Assembly (NCBI GenBank): GCA_002709085.1
Contig: PAPR01000046.1
Coordinates: 1 to 48,354, forward strand
From: Pseudooceanicola sp.
Lineage (GTDB): Bacteria; Pseudomonadota; Alphaproteobacteria; Rhodobacterales; Rhodobacteraceae
Length of the DNA: 48,354 nt
Direction: 5' to 3'
Each line of letters starts with the position of its first letter. The stretch's first letter is position 1. The translations under genes were made by a program, and so were the position numbers. The notes under the pieces were generated by a model. It made no database searches. It was not told the DNA's origin and worked only from the letters and a program-made list of their open reading frames with translations. Below, one piece after another: positions 14,674-24,724 of this stretch.

Positions 14674-16104
14674 TCAACTGCGGGCGTAGACGTCCTCATA
14701 CCGGATGATGTCGTCTTCGCCGAGGTAGCTGCCGGTCTGCACTTCGATCAGGACCATCGGCACCTTGCCGGGGTTTTCCATCCGATGCTTTGCGCCGAGC
14801 GGGATGTAGACCGACTGGTTCTCACCGACCAGCGTGACCTCGTCGCCAACCGTCACCTTTGCCGTGCCTTCGACCACGATCCAATGCTCGGAGCGATGGT
14901 GATGCGATTGCAGCGACAGGGCAGCGCCGGGATGGACGTGGATCCGTTTGACCTGGAACCGCTGCCCGATGACGAGGCTTTCGAACCAGCCCCAAGGGCG
15001 GTGATCCTTGGGAAAGGCCTCAGCCTGACGCGCCGATTTCGACTTGAGCGCGCTGACCGCCTGTTTGACGTCCTGCGCGCGGCTGGCATCGGCCACCAGC
15101 ACAGCGTCGGGCATGGCCACTGCGATAATGTTATTGAGGCCGATTCCGACGACTTCGAGGGTGTCATCCTCGGACCGCAGGAGGGTGTTGTCGCAATCAA
15201 TCGCCGTCGCCGCGCCGGATGTGGCGACACCGCGCGGATCCTGCGTCGCCTCGCGCCAGACCGCGTCCCACCCGCCAAGGTCGGACCACCCGGCCGCGAA
15301 GGGCACGACGGCCAAGTTGTCGGCCTTTTCCATGACCGCATAATCGATTGAGATATCTTTGACCTCCGCCCAACCCGCTGGATCGATACGGAAAAACCCG
15401 AGGTCAGGTTTGCCGGCGTCGATCGCGCTCTGCACCGGGTCCATCAGGCTGGGGCAGTGCTGTCGAAACGCGTCCAGGATCGCGCGGGCGGAGAACAGGA
15501 AGATCCCCGCGTTCCAGAGGTAGGTTCCGGCGTCGAGCATCCGCTCGGCGGTGGCGCGATCAGGCTTTTCGACAAAGCGTTTCAGCGCAAGCGGGCGCAG
15601 CGCGCCATCGTCGGGCCGGTCGGCAAGTTCGAGGTAGCCGTAGCCGGTTTCGGGGTGCGCCGGTTTGATGCCAAAGGTGACAAGCTGTCCGTCGCGCGCG
15701 GCCGGAATCCCCGCCTCGACCGCCGTACGAAAGGCCGCGGCGTCGGGAACCACGTGATCCGAGGGCGCGACGAGCATGAGGGCGTCGGGGTCGATCCGGC
15801 TTTGCCATAGGGCGGCGGCGAGGACGGCGGGCGCGGTGTTGCGTCCCTCGGGTTCGATCAGGATCGCGGCGGGGTCGATGCCAATGTCGATCAACTGCTC
15901 TGCGACGATAAAGCGGAACTCGGCATTGGTCAGCACCATGGGCGCGCCGAAAGCAGGACCGGAAAGGCGCTTGGCCGAGGATTGGAACAACGTGGTTTCG
16001 CCCACTAGCGGCACGAATTGCTTGGGGTAGCTCTTGCGCGACAGGGGCCAGAGCCGCGTGCCCGAGCCGCCGCAAAGAAGAACAGGGGTGATGATGTCCG
16101 ACAT
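14674..16104 (-). CDS. manC: Mannose-1-phosphate guanylyltransferase / mannose-6-phosphate isomerase
   Basis: The 476-aa bifunctional type-II enzyme makes GDP-mannose. The N-terminus 'VLLCGGSGTRLWPLSRKSYP' is the GDP-sugar pyrophosphorylase signature; 'APSDHVVPD' and 'FVEKPDRATAERML' follow. The C-terminal cupin (about 350-476) has 'DHRPWGWFESLV', 'LQSHHHRSEHWIVVEGTAKV' with metal-binding His residues, and 'LGAKHRMENPGKVPMVLIEV'. ATG 16104 is chosen because the family begins there; a longer open frame continues upstream only as antisense of the flavoprotein gene. No phosphomannomutase (manB) is visible in the window. GDP-mannose presumably supplies the adjacent polysaccharide pathway. Confidence 0.95.
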   Translation of the reverse strand: MSDIITPVLLCGGSGTRLWPLSRKSYPKQFVPLVGETTLFQSSAKRLSGPAFGAPMVLTNAEFRFIVAEQLIDIGIDPAAILIEPEGRNTAPAVLAAALWQSRIDPDALMLVAPSDHVVPDAAAFRTAVEAGIPAARDGQLVTFGIKPAHPETGYGYLELADRPDDGALRPLALKRFVEKPDRATAERMLDAGTYLWNAGIFLFSARAILDAFRQHCPSLMDPVQSAIDAGKPDLGFFRIDPAGWAEVKDISIDYAVMEKADNLAVVPFAAGWSDLGGWDAVWREATQDPRGVATSGAATAIDCDNTLLRSEDDTLEVVGIGLNNIIAVAMPDAVLVADASRAQDVKQAVSALKSKSARQAEAFPKDHRPWGWFESLVIGQRFQVKRIHVHPGAALSLQSHHHRSEHWIVVEGTAKVTVGDEVTLVGENQSVYIPLGAKHRMENPGKVPMVLIEVQTGSYLGEDDIIRYEDVYARS

Positions 16105-16234
16105 GGTGCTGGCCCTTCGCTTTGGTCTGAACCTTTTCGCCTTCCGTCGGCGGCAACGCAAGTCACCATTGGGCGGCGGTCCCCTTGCACCGCGCCTCTT
16201 GCCAATCCCCGCGTGGCGGCGCAGGTAGGTCGCG

Positions 16235-17407
16235 ATGACGACGGGGTTGGTCATAGGCGGTGGCCCGGCGGGTCTGATGGCGGCGGAGGCGATGGCGCTC
16301 GCCGGCCTCGACGTGACTGTCGCGGAGGCCAAGCCGAGCGTCGGGCGCAAGCTGCTCATGGCCGGGAAATCCGGGCTGAACCTCACCAAGGCAGAGCCCG
16401 AGGCCGCGTTCCTTGCCGCGCTGGAAGAGGCGGGTCCGGCGCTCTCCCCCATCATCGCGGATTTCGGCCCCGAGGCGGTGCAGGCCTGGGCGCAGGATTT
16501 GGGCCAAGAGGTGTTCACCGGCACGACGGGGCGTGTCTTTCCCCAAGCCATGAAGGCCTCACCCCTATTGCGCGCCTGGCTGGGCCGCTTGACAGACCTC
16601 GGCGTCGAGATGCGCCGCCGCTGGCGTTGGACAGGCTGGCAGGACGGCGTGCCGCAGTTCTCCACGCCTGAGGGTGTCCAGACACAGACCGCGGACGTCA
16701 CTGTCCTCGCCATGGGCGGAGCGAGCTGGCGCCGCCTCGGGTCCGATGGCGCATGGGCGGAGCATGTCCCGATCGCGCCGTTCCGCCCGGCCAACATCGG
16801 GATCGCGGTCGATTGGAGCGAGCCGATGGCGGCGCAGTTCGGCCAGCCCGTCAAGGCGGTCGCGCTGACGGCGGGCGGTCGCAGCAGCCGGGGCGAATGC
16901 GTCATCACCCGCCACGGGCTGGAAGGCGCCGGCGTCTATGCGGTGTCGCGCGCGCTGCGGGACGGGGCGGCGCTGACCCTCGATCTGATGCCGGACCTCT
17001 CGGAGGAGCGCCTGCGCGAGAAACTGGCGCGCCGGCGTCGCGGGGACAGCCTGTCGTCGCATCTGCGCCGCGCGATCAAGCTGGACCCGGCCAAGCGCAG
17101 CCTGCTGATGGAATTCGGACGTCCTCTGCCGGACGACCTCGCGCCGCTGCTGAAGAGCTTGCCGATCCGCTACGGGGAAACGCTGCCGATGGATCAGGCG
17201 ATCTCCACCGCCGGGGGCCTGCGGTTCACTGATCTCGACGACGGGCTGATGCTGCGCGATCTCCCCGGCGTCTTTGCCGCCGGGGAGATGCTGGATTGGG
17301 AAGCGCCGACCGGCGGCTACCTTTTGACCACCTGCCTTGCGACGGGCCGATGGGCCGGACGGGCGGCGGCGGCCTATGCCTCTTCTGAGGCGACGGCGCG
17401 CAGGTAG
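16235..17407 (+). CDS. FAD-dependent oxidoreductase of the HI0933/BaiN-like flavoprotein family
   Basis: The 390-aa protein starts 'GLVIGGGPAGLMAAEAMALAG' (FAD-binding GxGxxG) followed by 'GRKLLMAGKSGLNLT', the characteristic HI0933-family segment, and 'TGRVFPQAMKASPLLRAWL'. Near the C-terminus 'AISTAGGLRFTDLDDGLMLR' and 'PGVFAAGEMLDWEAPTGGYLL' contact FAD and define the family. The substrate is unknown. It is divergent from manC and its end overlaps the GST gene by 34 bp tail to tail. Confidence 0.88.
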   Translation: MTTGLVIGGGPAGLMAAEAMALAGLDVTVAEAKPSVGRKLLMAGKSGLNLTKAEPEAAFLAALEEAGPALSPIIADFGPEAVQAWAQDLGQEVFTGTTGRVFPQAMKASPLLRAWLGRLTDLGVEMRRRWRWTGWQDGVPQFSTPEGVQTQTADVTVLAMGGASWRRLGSDGAWAEHVPIAPFRPANIGIAVDWSEPMAAQFGQPVKAVALTAGGRSSRGECVITRHGLEGAGVYAVSRALRDGAALTLDLMPDLSEERLREKLARRRRGDSLSSHLRRAIKLDPAKRSLLMEFGRPLPDDLAPLLKSLPIRYGETLPMDQAISTAGGLRFTDLDDGLMLRDLPGVFAAGEMLDWEAPTGGYLLTTCLATGRWAGRAAAAYASSEATARR

Positions 17408-17967
17408 GCGTCCCGCTCGCGCATGCGCTTGGCATAGGCCATCATATCATCGCTCTCGATCGGGAATTTCGCGCCATACGCCCAGTTGAGCGTATGGGTC
17501 AGCAGGATGTCGGGCACGGTGATTTCGGATCCCATGACAAACGGCCCCTGAAAGCGGCGCTCGAGGGTCTTGAGGTTCTTGGCCCATTCCCATTTCAGCG
17601 TGTCCTTGACGGCCGGTACCCGTTTCTCTTCGGGCAGGACAAAGCTGTGGCGCGCTGCGGACCAGACGAGGCTTTCGAGATCGTCCAGGATCTGAAACGT
17701 CACCGCATCCTGTTTGCCGCGTGCGATTGTGCCTGCCGGGGCCGTCAGGCTGCCATGCTTGTCCGCCAGATAGGTGAGGATGGCGACGCTGTCCGAGATA
17801 CCCTCGCCGTCCTCGACCATCACGGGGAGCTTGCCGAGGACGGAATGCTGCGTGACCTCGGGCGATTGCGGCTGGGCGCGGTTGCGTTGGTAAGGCTGGC
17901 CCAGCTCTTCCAGCATCCAGATGATGCGGAATGTCCGGTTTTTTGCGGCGCCGATAACGGTGTACAT
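17374..17967 (-). CDS. Glutathione S-transferase family protein
   Basis: The 197-aa product has a thioredoxin-like N-terminal domain 'YTVIGAAKNRTFRIIWMLEEL' with the GSH-contacting 'LGKLPVMVEDGEGISDSVAIL' (cis-Pro and Ser of the E/D-S motif), followed by an all-helical C-terminal domain containing 'GSEITVPDILLTHTLNWA', the N-capping-box region. Substrate unknown. ATG 17967 has a perfect GGAGGAAA upstream. Longer frames run into the inverted-repeat region and are rejected. Confidence 0.88.
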   Translation of the reverse strand: MYTVIGAAKNRTFRIIWMLEELGQPYQRNRAQPQSPEVTQHSVLGKLPVMVEDGEGISDSVAILTYLADKHGSLTAPAGTIARGKQDAVTFQILDDLESLVWSAARHSFVLPEEKRVPAVKDTLKWEWAKNLKTLERRFQGPFVMGSEITVPDILLTHTLNWAYGAKFPIESDDMMAYAKRMRERDAYLRAVASEEA

Positions 17968-18109
17968 GGATGTTTCCTCCGAAAGTTCAGGGCAGGGAAC
18001 ACGACTGCGGCGCCGAGGTCCAGCGGGAAGCGTCGAAACCCTAGAACATAGCTTTGGCAAGAAACAGTTGAGGGCAAGCTGGGCCGGTAAGCACGGTCGC
18101 CTCCGGCGG

Positions 18110-18312
18110 GAGTATTTTTGACGAGATGAAGCCGGGAGACCCCGACAGGGTTCCGCCCCGTCCCGTCCCCACAAACGGGGGTGCTGGACGGGGCTTCACC
18201 TCGTACGTCCATCGGCTCTCCAGCCTGTAACGCGCGTTCAGGATGGCGGAGTAACGTTAACCGGAGGTAAAGAACGAGACAAAAAACCGGCTTCATCTCG
18301 TCGAAAATACTC
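18110..18312. repeat. 203-bp element bounded by 26-bp inverted repeats
   Basis: The arms 18110-18135 and 18287-18312 are reverse complements at 25 of 26 positions (core GACGAGATGAAGCCGG). Inside is a second hairpin, CCCCGTCC (18156-18163) pairing with GGACGGGG (18186-18193). There is no coding frame that looks real. The bases before the left arm (GCCTCCGGCGGG) resemble, from memory, an intergenic repeat common in Rhodobacteraceae, so this may be two copies of that repeat in opposite orientation or a MITE-like unit. The remaining space between the GST start and holA's end (17968-18342) holds nothing else I can name. Confidence 0.7.
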
Positions 18313-18342
18313 ATGATGCGCGGCCGAAACGGGCGGTCCCGT

Positions 18343-19368
18343 TCAGCGGCGCGCCATCATTGCCAGCCGGATCATCGCGCGTTCCACCAGGGCCATGGCC
18401 GGGGCGGTCTGCGCGGCAGATCGCAGGCTCAGGTCGGTTTCGGTGATCACAGTCAGGGCCTGTTGCAACCGTTCGACCCCCCACCCCTGCGCCTGACGCA
18501 AGACCTTGTCGCGGCGCGGGCCAAAGACCGGAGGGCGCACGCGATTGATACCTTCGCCCGGCCCACCCGGCGCGGCTGCCACGGCATAAAGGGTGCGGAA
18601 GTGGCGCATCAATCCGATGCAGAGCGTCACCGGCTGCACCCCCTGAGCGCGCAGCCTTTGCATCAGCGGTCCAATCTCGCCTGACTTTGCCTCGGCCACG
18701 ATATCGAGCATGTCGTCGATCTCGGCTTCGGTTGTTGCGGGGGCGACTGCGGCGACGTCCTGCGGCGTGGCCGGAGCGGGGTCGCCATGCTTGTAGATCA
18801 CAAGTTTTTCCAGGGTCTGGCGGAAATCGCCGGGATCGATCGTCATCGCCAAGGCGGAAAGATCGCGAAGCGCTTCGCTGGACAGGGCGGTCAGCCCGGC
18901 GCGCTGTAGCTCTGACTCGATCTCGGTCCGGCTGGGCGGGTTGTCGTAGATCGCGGCGGCATAGGCGTCTTTATGCGCTTCGAAGTATTTGCGAAGCTTG
19001 GAGGTCGGCTTCAGCGCGCCGGCGGCCACCACCACCTGCGCATCGCCCCTGCGCCAATCCTGTAGGGATGGCAGGATCGCCTCGGCGTGAGTTTCGGTCG
19101 CGTCCTCGACAAAGGCCACGCGGGGTCCGGGAAAGAAACCGACCGCCTTGATCGCATCGCTGAGCAGCGCCGGATCGCGGCGCACGTCGGCAGCCGCCAT
19201 CCGGGTCAGTCGCATTTCCTCTTCGCCCTTGGGGCCGACGAGGCCGGCAATGACCTCTTGGCGCTTCAGCGCGATGCGCATGGCATCCCCGCCATAGATC
19301 AGCAGACCCATCTTGTCCGAATCGGGCCGGGCGAAATAACCGGGGGCATCGCGCGCGGAGAGTTTCAT
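18343..19368 (-). CDS. holA: DNA polymerase III delta subunit
   Basis: The 341-aa clamp-loader subunit opens the beta sliding clamp at the replication fork. It begins [20 protein letters not shown], followed by 'LLIYGGDAMRIALKRQEVI' in place of the family's 'YG-D-...-R' region, 'GFFPGPRVAFVEDAT' and 'PSRTEIESELQRAGLTALSS'. The end 'LRSAAQTAPAMALVERAMIRL' is the conserved C-terminal collar helix pattern. ATG 19368 overlaps the lptE stop as ATGA. Last gene of the leuS-lptE-holA operon. Confidence 0.9.
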   Translation of the reverse strand: MKLSARDAPGYFARPDSDKMGLLIYGGDAMRIALKRQEVIAGLVGPKGEEEMRLTRMAAADVRRDPALLSDAIKAVGFFPGPRVAFVEDATETHAEAILPSLQDWRRGDAQVVVAAGALKPTSKLRKYFEAHKDAYAAAIYDNPPSRTEIESELQRAGLTALSSEALRDLSALAMTIDPGDFRQTLEKLVIYKHGDPAPATPQDVAAVAPATTEAEIDDMLDIVAEAKSGEIGPLMQRLRAQGVQPVTLCIGLMRHFRTLYAVAAAPGGPGEGINRVRPPVFGPRRDKVLRQAQGWGVERLQQALTVITETDLSLRSAAQTAPAMALVERAMIRLAMMARR

Positions 19369-19895
19369 GGGCGCGGTGCGGCGGGGCTCTGGGCCGATGG
19401 CAGGTTCGGGGCGGCGGCAATCAGACGGGTGACGATGGCGTCGCCAAGAATCGTGGTCAGGCGCGCCTCGGCCGCGTCGCGGGCCGCGCGTGTCGCGACC
19501 GTAGTCCCGGTCGCGGAATAGCCGGTGAAGTTTTCAACGACGCCCTCGTTCAATACCGCGCCTGTCGGTGTGGTCAGGCGATAACTGGCCTGGCCAGTCA
19601 GATTGAATCTGCGGGTGATGTTATTGGCCGTGATCGCGATGCTTTCCTGATCGATGAAGAGGGTGTAGTCCAACAGGAAAACGGGATTGGATGTCCGGCC
19701 CAGGCGATCCTCCAGGTGTCGGGTCAGCAGGTATTCCGCGCGAGTTTGTGGCGCGGCGACCTCGACCGCGTTCAGCAGGGGCCGCGCAGAGGCCGAAGCC
19801 CCGCCGCCGGGGGCATAAGCCGGGGTGAAGCCGCAGCCCGCCAGCGGGACCACGGCCAGAAGGCCCAGAAATCTGCGTCGGTCACATGACCACAT
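19365..19895 (-). CDS. lptE: LPS-assembly lipoprotein LptE
   Basis: The 176-aa product starts [20 protein letters not shown] then Cys, with a lipobox 'PLAGC' at about residue 21 marking it as a lipoprotein. 'FTPAYAPGG' after the Cys is typical of LptE, which plugs the LptD barrel and helps place lipopolysaccharide in the outer membrane. The rest is mixed alpha/beta ('[25 protein letters not shown]'). ATG 19895 overlaps the last 14 nt of leuS. The position between leuS and holA is diagnostic in alphaproteobacteria and Gram-negatives. Confidence 0.88.
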   Translation of the reverse strand: MWSCDRRRFLGLLAVVPLAGCGFTPAYAPGGGASASARPLLNAVEVAAPQTRAEYLLTRHLEDRLGRTSNPVFLLDYTLFIDQESIAITANNITRRFNLTGQASYRLTTPTGAVLNEGVVENFTGYSATGTTVATRAARDAAEARLTTILGDAIVTRLIAAAPNLPSAQSPAAPRP

Positions 19896-22449
19896 TGACG
19901 ATCCGTCCGGGGACAACGATGACCTTCTTCGGCTGGGCCCCTTCCAGCGTTCTGGCGACATTCTCATGGGCGAGCGCCAGTTTTTCAACCTCTGCCTTGT
20001 CCATGTCCTTGGGTACGGTGATTTCGCCGCGCCGCTTGCCGTTTACCTGAATGGGCATGGTGATCGTATCCTCGACCAGCATGGCGTCGTCCGCGACGGG
20101 CCAGGGGGCCTCTGCGATCAGGCCTTCGCCGCCCAGGGTGGCCCAGATTTCCTCGGCCAGGTGGGGGGTCATGGGGGCCATGAGTTGCGCGAGGGACTTC
20201 AGCGCCGTGCGCTTGGCCTGGGCCCCGGCGCGGGATTTCGCGATGGTGTTGGTGAAGCCGTAGAGCTTGGCAATCGAGGCGTTGAAGCCAAAGCTGTCCA
20301 CTCCGAGGGTCACATCCTTGATCGCCTTGTGCATCTCGCGCAGGAGGGCGATATCCTCGGCCTCGTCCGCCGGGGCATCGCCGATTTCAACGGCGAGGCG
20401 ATGGACGCGCGCGAGGTGCTTGGCCGCGGCTTCGGCACCGGCGGCGGTCCATTCCACGTCACGCTCGGGCGGGCTGTCGGACAGCACGAACCAGCGGGCG
20501 GTATCGGCGCCGTACTGGCTGATGATCGCGACGGGATCGACGACGTTGTTCTTGGATTTCGACATTTTGGCGGAGGGGATGATTTCGACCTCTGCGCCGT
20601 CTTTCAGGTAGCCGCGCCCGTCCCGCAGATCGATGTCCTCGGGGTAGTGATAGACCGGACGGCCATCCGCGCCCTTGGTCTGGTAGATCGCGTGTGTGAC
20701 CATGCCTTGGGTGAACAGCGCCTCGAAGGGTTCGCGCGTTTTGTCGGGCAGGTGGCCGCAGACGTTCATCGCGCGGGCGAAGAAGCGCGAATAGAGCAGG
20801 TGCAGGATCGCGTGTTCAATGCCGCCGATGTACTGGTCGACGTTCATCCAATAGGCGGCATCTTCGGCCACGGTCGGCGTGTCGGCGCGCGGCGCGGTAA
20901 AGCGGGCAAAGTACCACGACGAATCGACGAATGTGTCCATGGTGTCGGTCTCGCGACGGGCGGGTTTACCGCAGGCCGGGCAGGGGGCGTCGCGCCATGT
21001 CGGGTGACGGTCCAGCGGGTTGCCGGGGATCGAAAAATCGATCGGCTTGCCGCCCTCGTCATAGGGCAGTTGGATCGGCAGGTTCTCTTTCTTTTCAGGC
21101 ACCACGCCGCAATCGTCGCAATGTACGACCGGGATCGGACAGCCCCAGTAGCGCTGCCGTGAGAGGCCCCAATCGCGCAGGCGGAACTTGGTGACGCCCT
21201 GACCGACGCCGTTCGATTCGCAAAAGTCGACGGCGGCGTTAACGGCTTCCTGGCCGGTCTGGACCTCTTCGCCCGCAATCAGCCGGGTGTAGCGGACCTT
21301 TTCGGATTTTGGCGGGACGTAGGGCGCGGCCTGAATGTCGATCTCGCCGTCGAGCGGGACAAAGGTGTCGATGATCGGCAGGTCGTACTTGCGACAGAAG
21401 TCGTGGTCGCGCTGATCATGTCCGGGGCAGCCAAAGATCGCGCCGGTGCCATAGTCCATCAGAATGAAGTTGGCGATATAGACCGGCAGTTCCAAAGAGG
21501 TGTCAAAGGGGTGGCGGACGCGCAGGCCGGTGTCGTAGCCAAGCTTGTCGGCCTTTTCGATGGCCTCTTCGGTGGTGCCGCCCTGACGGGCCTCGGCGCA
21601 GAAGGCCGCGACATCGGGATCGGATTTCTCAAGATCCCGCGCCAGCGGGTGATCGGGGGAGATGCCGACAAAGGACGCGCCCATCAACGTGTCGGGTCGT
21701 GTCGTGTAAACCTCGACCCTGTCATGGCCATGTGGCCCGTCGATCAACGAGAAGGCGAATTGCAGCCCGCGCGAGCGCCCGATCCAGTTGGCCTGCATCG
21801 TCTTGACCTTGGCCGGCCAGTTGTCGAGCGTATCCAGCGCGTCGAGCAATTCGCCCGACATGTCGGAAATCTTGAAGAACCATTGCGTCAGCTCGCGCCG
21901 TTCGACCAGCGCGCCCGACCGCCAGCCGCGCCCGTCCTCGACCTGTTCGTTGGCGAGCACGGTCATGTCGACCGGATCCCAGTTGACCACCGCGTTCTTG
22001 CGATAGACCAACCCTTTTTCGAGAAAATCGAGGAAGAGCGCCTGTTGCTGACCGTAATATTCCGGATCGCAGGTCGCGAACATGCGCGTCCAGTCGAGCG
22101 AGAAGCCCAGCGGCTTCATCTGTTCGACCATCGTGTCGATATTGGCATAGGTCCAGTCGCGCGGATGCCCGCCATTGGCCATCGCGGCGTTCTCGGCCGG
22201 CATGCCAAAGGCGTCAAAGCCCATCGGGTGCAGGACGTTGTGCCCGGTCGCGCGTTTGTAGCGCGCCACGACGTCGCCCATGGTGTAGTTGCGCACGTGG
22301 CCGATGTGGATGCGTCCCGAGGGGTAGGGGAACATCTCCAGCACGTAATACTTCGGCTTGTCGCCGGTGCGGCGGGCGCGAAAGACCTCGGCCTCGGTCC
22401 AGGCGGCCTGCCATTTCGGTTCGATCTCGGCGGCTACGTAGCGCGACAT
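19882..22449 (-). CDS. leuS: Leucyl-tRNA synthetase
   Basis: The 855-aa class I synthetase charges tRNA-Leu. It shows '[20 protein letters not shown]' with HIGH at residues 48-51, the editing domain '[21 protein letters not shown]', '[10 protein letters not shown]', the zinc-type '[20 protein letters not shown]' and '[14 protein letters not shown]' (KMSKS). The ATG at 22449 follows GAGGACAGGC and gives the family's usual start [17 protein letters not shown]. Several long frames on the opposite strand are antisense artefacts. Divergent from a GT4 gene. Confidence 0.98.
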   Translation of the reverse strand: MSRYVAAEIEPKWQAAWTEAEVFRARRTGDKPKYYVLEMFPYPSGRIHIGHVRNYTMGDVVARYKRATGHNVLHPMGFDAFGMPAENAAMANGGHPRDWTYANIDTMVEQMKPLGFSLDWTRMFATCDPEYYGQQQALFLDFLEKGLVYRKNAVVNWDPVDMTVLANEQVEDGRGWRSGALVERRELTQWFFKISDMSGELLDALDTLDNWPAKVKTMQANWIGRSRGLQFAFSLIDGPHGHDRVEVYTTRPDTLMGASFVGISPDHPLARDLEKSDPDVAAFCAEARQGGTTEEAIEKADKLGYDTGLRVRHPFDTSLELPVYIANFILMDYGTGAIFGCPGHDQRDHDFCRKYDLPIIDTFVPLDGEIDIQAAPYVPPKSEKVRYTRLIAGEEVQTGQEAVNAAVDFCESNGVGQGVTKFRLRDWGLSRQRYWGCPIPVVHCDDCGVVPEKKENLPIQLPYDEGGKPIDFSIPGNPLDRHPTWRDAPCPACGKPARRETDTMDTFVDSSWYFARFTAPRADTPTVAEDAAYWMNVDQYIGGIEHAILHLLYSRFFARAMNVCGHLPDKTREPFEALFTQGMVTHAIYQTKGADGRPVYHYPEDIDLRDGRGYLKDGAEVEIIPSAKMSKSKNNVVDPVAIISQYGADTARWFVLSDSPPERDVEWTAAGAEAAAKHLARVHRLAVEIGDAPADEAEDIALLREMHKAIKDVTLGVDSFGFNASIAKLYGFTNTIAKSRAGAQAKRTALKSLAQLMAPMTPHLAEEIWATLGGEGLIAEAPWPVADDAMLVEDTITMPIQVNGKRRGEITVPKDMDKAEVEKLALAHENVARTLEGAQPKKVIVVPGRIVNVVM

Positions 22450-22588
22450 GCCTGTCCTCTTGCTTTGATTGCTTGGGCGGCGTGATATGCGGGCGGCGCG
22501 CGAGGGTCCAGCGCTTTGCGCGATCGTGACGCTTGGCGCAGCGGTCGCTGCGCGTATAAGGTGGCGAAAAACCGGGCAGGCGACGCGC

Positions 22589-23833
22589 ATGAACATCCTC
22601 TTTATCCACCAGAATTTTCCGGGGCAATTCAAGCATCTGGCCGCAGAACTCGTGCAAAGAGGCCATCACGTCACCGCCCTGACCCTGCGGGTGAAGGAGC
22701 GCACGCGTTGGAAGGGCGTCGATGTCATCCCCTACAAGTTGCAGCGCCGGACAGAACAGAAACTGCATCCCTGGGTGCTGGATCTCGACAGCAAGGTCAC
22801 GCGGGCCGAATCCTGTTTCCTCGCCGCGCGGAAGTTGCAGGCTGAGGGCTATAGCCCGGATGTCATCATCGCGCATCACGGTTGGGGGGAATCGATGTTC
22901 CTGCGGGATGTCTGGCCCGCGGCCCGCATGGGGCTTTATTGCGAGCTTTACCATTTGACGGGGGAGCCGCACACCAGCTTTGACCCGGAGTTTCCGTCGC
23001 GGGACGCGGCGGTGGAGCCCCTGCGCATCCGATTGAAGAACGTCAACAATCACCTGCATTTCGATCAGGCGCAGGCCGGGATCAGTCCCACGCAATTTCA
23101 GGCCGATACCTTTCCCGCCCCGTTTCGCGAGCGTATCAGCGTTGTTCACGATGGGATCGACACGCGGGCGTTGACGCGCAACCCCGACGCGACGTTTCGC
23201 ACGGAAGGGGGCCGGGAGCTGAGCCGCGCGGATGAGGTCATCACCTTTGTGAACCGCAATCTGGAGCCATATCGCGGCTATCACATCTTCATGCGTGCGC
23301 TGCCGCGGCTTCTGCGCGAGAGGCCGGAGGCGCAGGTCCTGATCGTCGGCGGCGATAGTGTGAGCTATGGTGCCCGCCCGCCCAAGGGCCAGACGTGGAA
23401 GCAGATGTTCATCGACGAGGTGCGTGACCAGATTCCGGATGCGGATTGGTCGCGGGTGCATTTCCTTGGGCGGATCAACTACGAGAGGTTCGTCGCATTG
23501 CTACAGGTCAGCCGGGTGCATCTGTACCTGACCTATCCCTTCGTGCTGTCATGGTCGCTGTTTGAGGCGATGTCCTGCGAGGCGGCGATTGTCGCGTCCT
23601 CCACCGCGCCCGTGGTTGAGGCCTTGGAGCATGACGTGACGGCCCGGCTGGTCGATTTCTTTGACGGCGACGCGCTGGTCGATGAAACGGTCGCACTGCT
23701 TGAGGATGAGGCTGCGCGGACCCGTCTGGGACAGACAGCGCGGGCGCATATCGTTGAAAACTATGATCTTCGTGATATCTGCCTGCCGCGCCAGATCGCT
23801 TGGGTCGATCAACTGGGCGCGACGGCGCTGTAG
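22589..23833 (+). CDS. GT4-family glycosyltransferase
   Basis: The 414-aa product begins [20 protein letters not shown], a clear first Rossmann strand and glycine loop of GT-B enzymes. Features include '[19 protein letters not shown]', '[15 protein letters not shown]', '[22 protein letters not shown]', '[16 protein letters not shown]', '[16 protein letters not shown]' and '[22 protein letters not shown]'. The first Glu of the usual E-x7-E is not conserved (replaced in '[11 protein letters not shown]'), as in some branches of the family. The acceptor is unknown. It stands alone, 6.5 kb from the polysaccharide locus, and is not obviously part of an operon. Confidence 0.85.
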   Translation: MNILFIHQNFPGQFKHLAAELVQRGHHVTALTLRVKERTRWKGVDVIPYKLQRRTEQKLHPWVLDLDSKVTRAESCFLAARKLQAEGYSPDVIIAHHGWGESMFLRDVWPAARMGLYCELYHLTGEPHTSFDPEFPSRDAAVEPLRIRLKNVNNHLHFDQAQAGISPTQFQADTFPAPFRERISVVHDGIDTRALTRNPDATFRTEGGRELSRADEVITFVNRNLEPYRGYHIFMRALPRLLRERPEAQVLIVGGDSVSYGARPPKGQTWKQMFIDEVRDQIPDADWSRVHFLGRINYERFVALLQVSRVHLYLTYPFVLSWSLFEAMSCEAAIVASSTAPVVEALEHDVTARLVDFFDGDALVDETVALLEDEAARTRLGQTARAHIVENYDLRDICLPRQIAWVDQLGATAL

Positions 23834-23838
23834 GACTG

Positions 23839-23853
23839 GGCTAGGCGCTAGCC
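23839..23853. terminator. Small perfect hairpin between convergent genes
   Basis: GGCTAG/CTAGCC forms a 6-bp stem around a 3-nt loop, just after the GT4 stop and before the end of the DUF3576 gene. No T-run is present, so termination is uncertain. Confidence 0.3.
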
Positions 23854-23858
23854 GGTGA

Positions 23859-24356
23859 TCAGAACCGTCGGTCAGCGTTGCGCAACTGACGCGCGCGCGT
23901 CAGGATCGCATCCTCAACCGCGCGCTGCGTGCCGACAGCCACCGGTCCACCACGGGTCTGAATTGCGACATTCAGGGAGCGTGCATCCAGGGCGGGGTCC
24001 GAGACATAGATCGTCGCGCGATAGGCCCGGCCACCGCCCGGCGGTGTACCGTATCCCGTGACGATGACGCCGGTGAAAGGATCAACCGATTGCACCGGCA
24101 GGAAATCGAGGACCTGAAGCGAGGCGTTCCAGAGGTAGCGATTGACGGCAACCTTGCTGCCATCATCGCGCTGTTTGCGCAGCGCCTCCCAGATGGTCGT
24201 GCTCTGTCGGCCTTGCTCGGCTGCACCGCGCGCCTCGGCCACTTCGCGGGCAGACCCCGGCGCGCCGCCGTTGAACCCGCCGAACCGACCGCAGTCCGTC
24301 AGGGCAAAGGCGGCCACTACGATGAGGGCGGTTCTGGCGAGAGTCCTGAATGTCAT
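23859..24356 (-). CDS. DUF3576-family lipoprotein
   Basis: The 165-aa product has a signal peptide with lipobox 'AFALTDC' (Cys near residue 22), then a Gly/Ala-rich linker and a folded part including 'STTIWEALRKQRDDGSKVAVNRYLWNASLQVLDFLPVQSVDPFTGVI' (two stretches) and 'GPVAVGTQRAVEDAILTRARQLR'. These are conserved features of DUF3576 proteins of alphaproteobacteria, whose function is unknown. ATG 24356 is preferred; GTG 24389 has a ribosome-binding site directly abutting it and would add 11 residues ahead of the signal peptide. Confidence 0.75.
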   Translation of the reverse strand: MTFRTLARTALIVVAAFALTDCGRFGGFNGGAPGSAREVAEARGAAEQGRQSTTIWEALRKQRDDGSKVAVNRYLWNASLQVLDFLPVQSVDPFTGVIVTGYGTPPGGGRAYRATIYVSDPALDARSLNVAIQTRGGPVAVGTQRAVEDAILTRARQLRNADRRF

Positions 24357-24724
24357 TAACTGGTTTCCCGTTTCGGCAATCTTGAACACTCCTACTCAAG
24401 CGAACCGGCGTGAGCAAGATTTATCCAAGTGAATCCTGTTCGAGGCAGGTTAAACGGGTGTATCAGCAAACATTACCGGGCCTAAACGGCGCCAGCGCTG
24501 GCAGATGCGAGAGCGGCGATGCGCGCGCCGGTCGGGCGCACCTGCTGCCTAGGGATGTGGGCGCCGGTTGAGGCGGCAAAACTGTGGCAATGCTGCACCA
24601 TTTGTTGGTCGAAAAATTGGCTGCGTGTCCCGCCACTTGCAATGATAGGGCCAAAAGAGCGAAACGACTGCATACCCAGACGGGCAACCGGGCTGGGCTG
24701 ACTTGTGAAATCGAGGGAAAACCC
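24357..24724. promoter_or_regulatory. Intergenic region upstream of the porin
   Basis: This 368-bp region separates the divergent lipoprotein and porin genes. A GAGGGAAAA ribosome-binding site directly precedes the porin. The long untranslated part may carry porin regulation or an antisense RNA, but I found no convincing promoter hexamer pair, hairpin or known operator. Confidence 0.35.

Noticed and set aside
16105-16908. Upstream extension of manC to a 744-codon frame
   Set aside because: The extension is antisense to the flavoprotein gene and reads unlike protein; the family start is at 16104.
18255-18275. TTAACCGGAGGTAAA as a further CtrA-like box
   Set aside because: One mismatch, and it lies inside the inverted-repeat element with no suitably placed gene start.
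17820-18314. 164-codon minus-strand frame through the repeat element into the GST gene
   Set aside because: Out of frame with GST and covering an inverted repeat; no protein-like features.
19825-22485. Long plus-strand frames opposite leuS
   Set aside because: Antisense artefacts of leuS, whose HIGH and KMSKS motifs and length are complete; no independent coding evidence.
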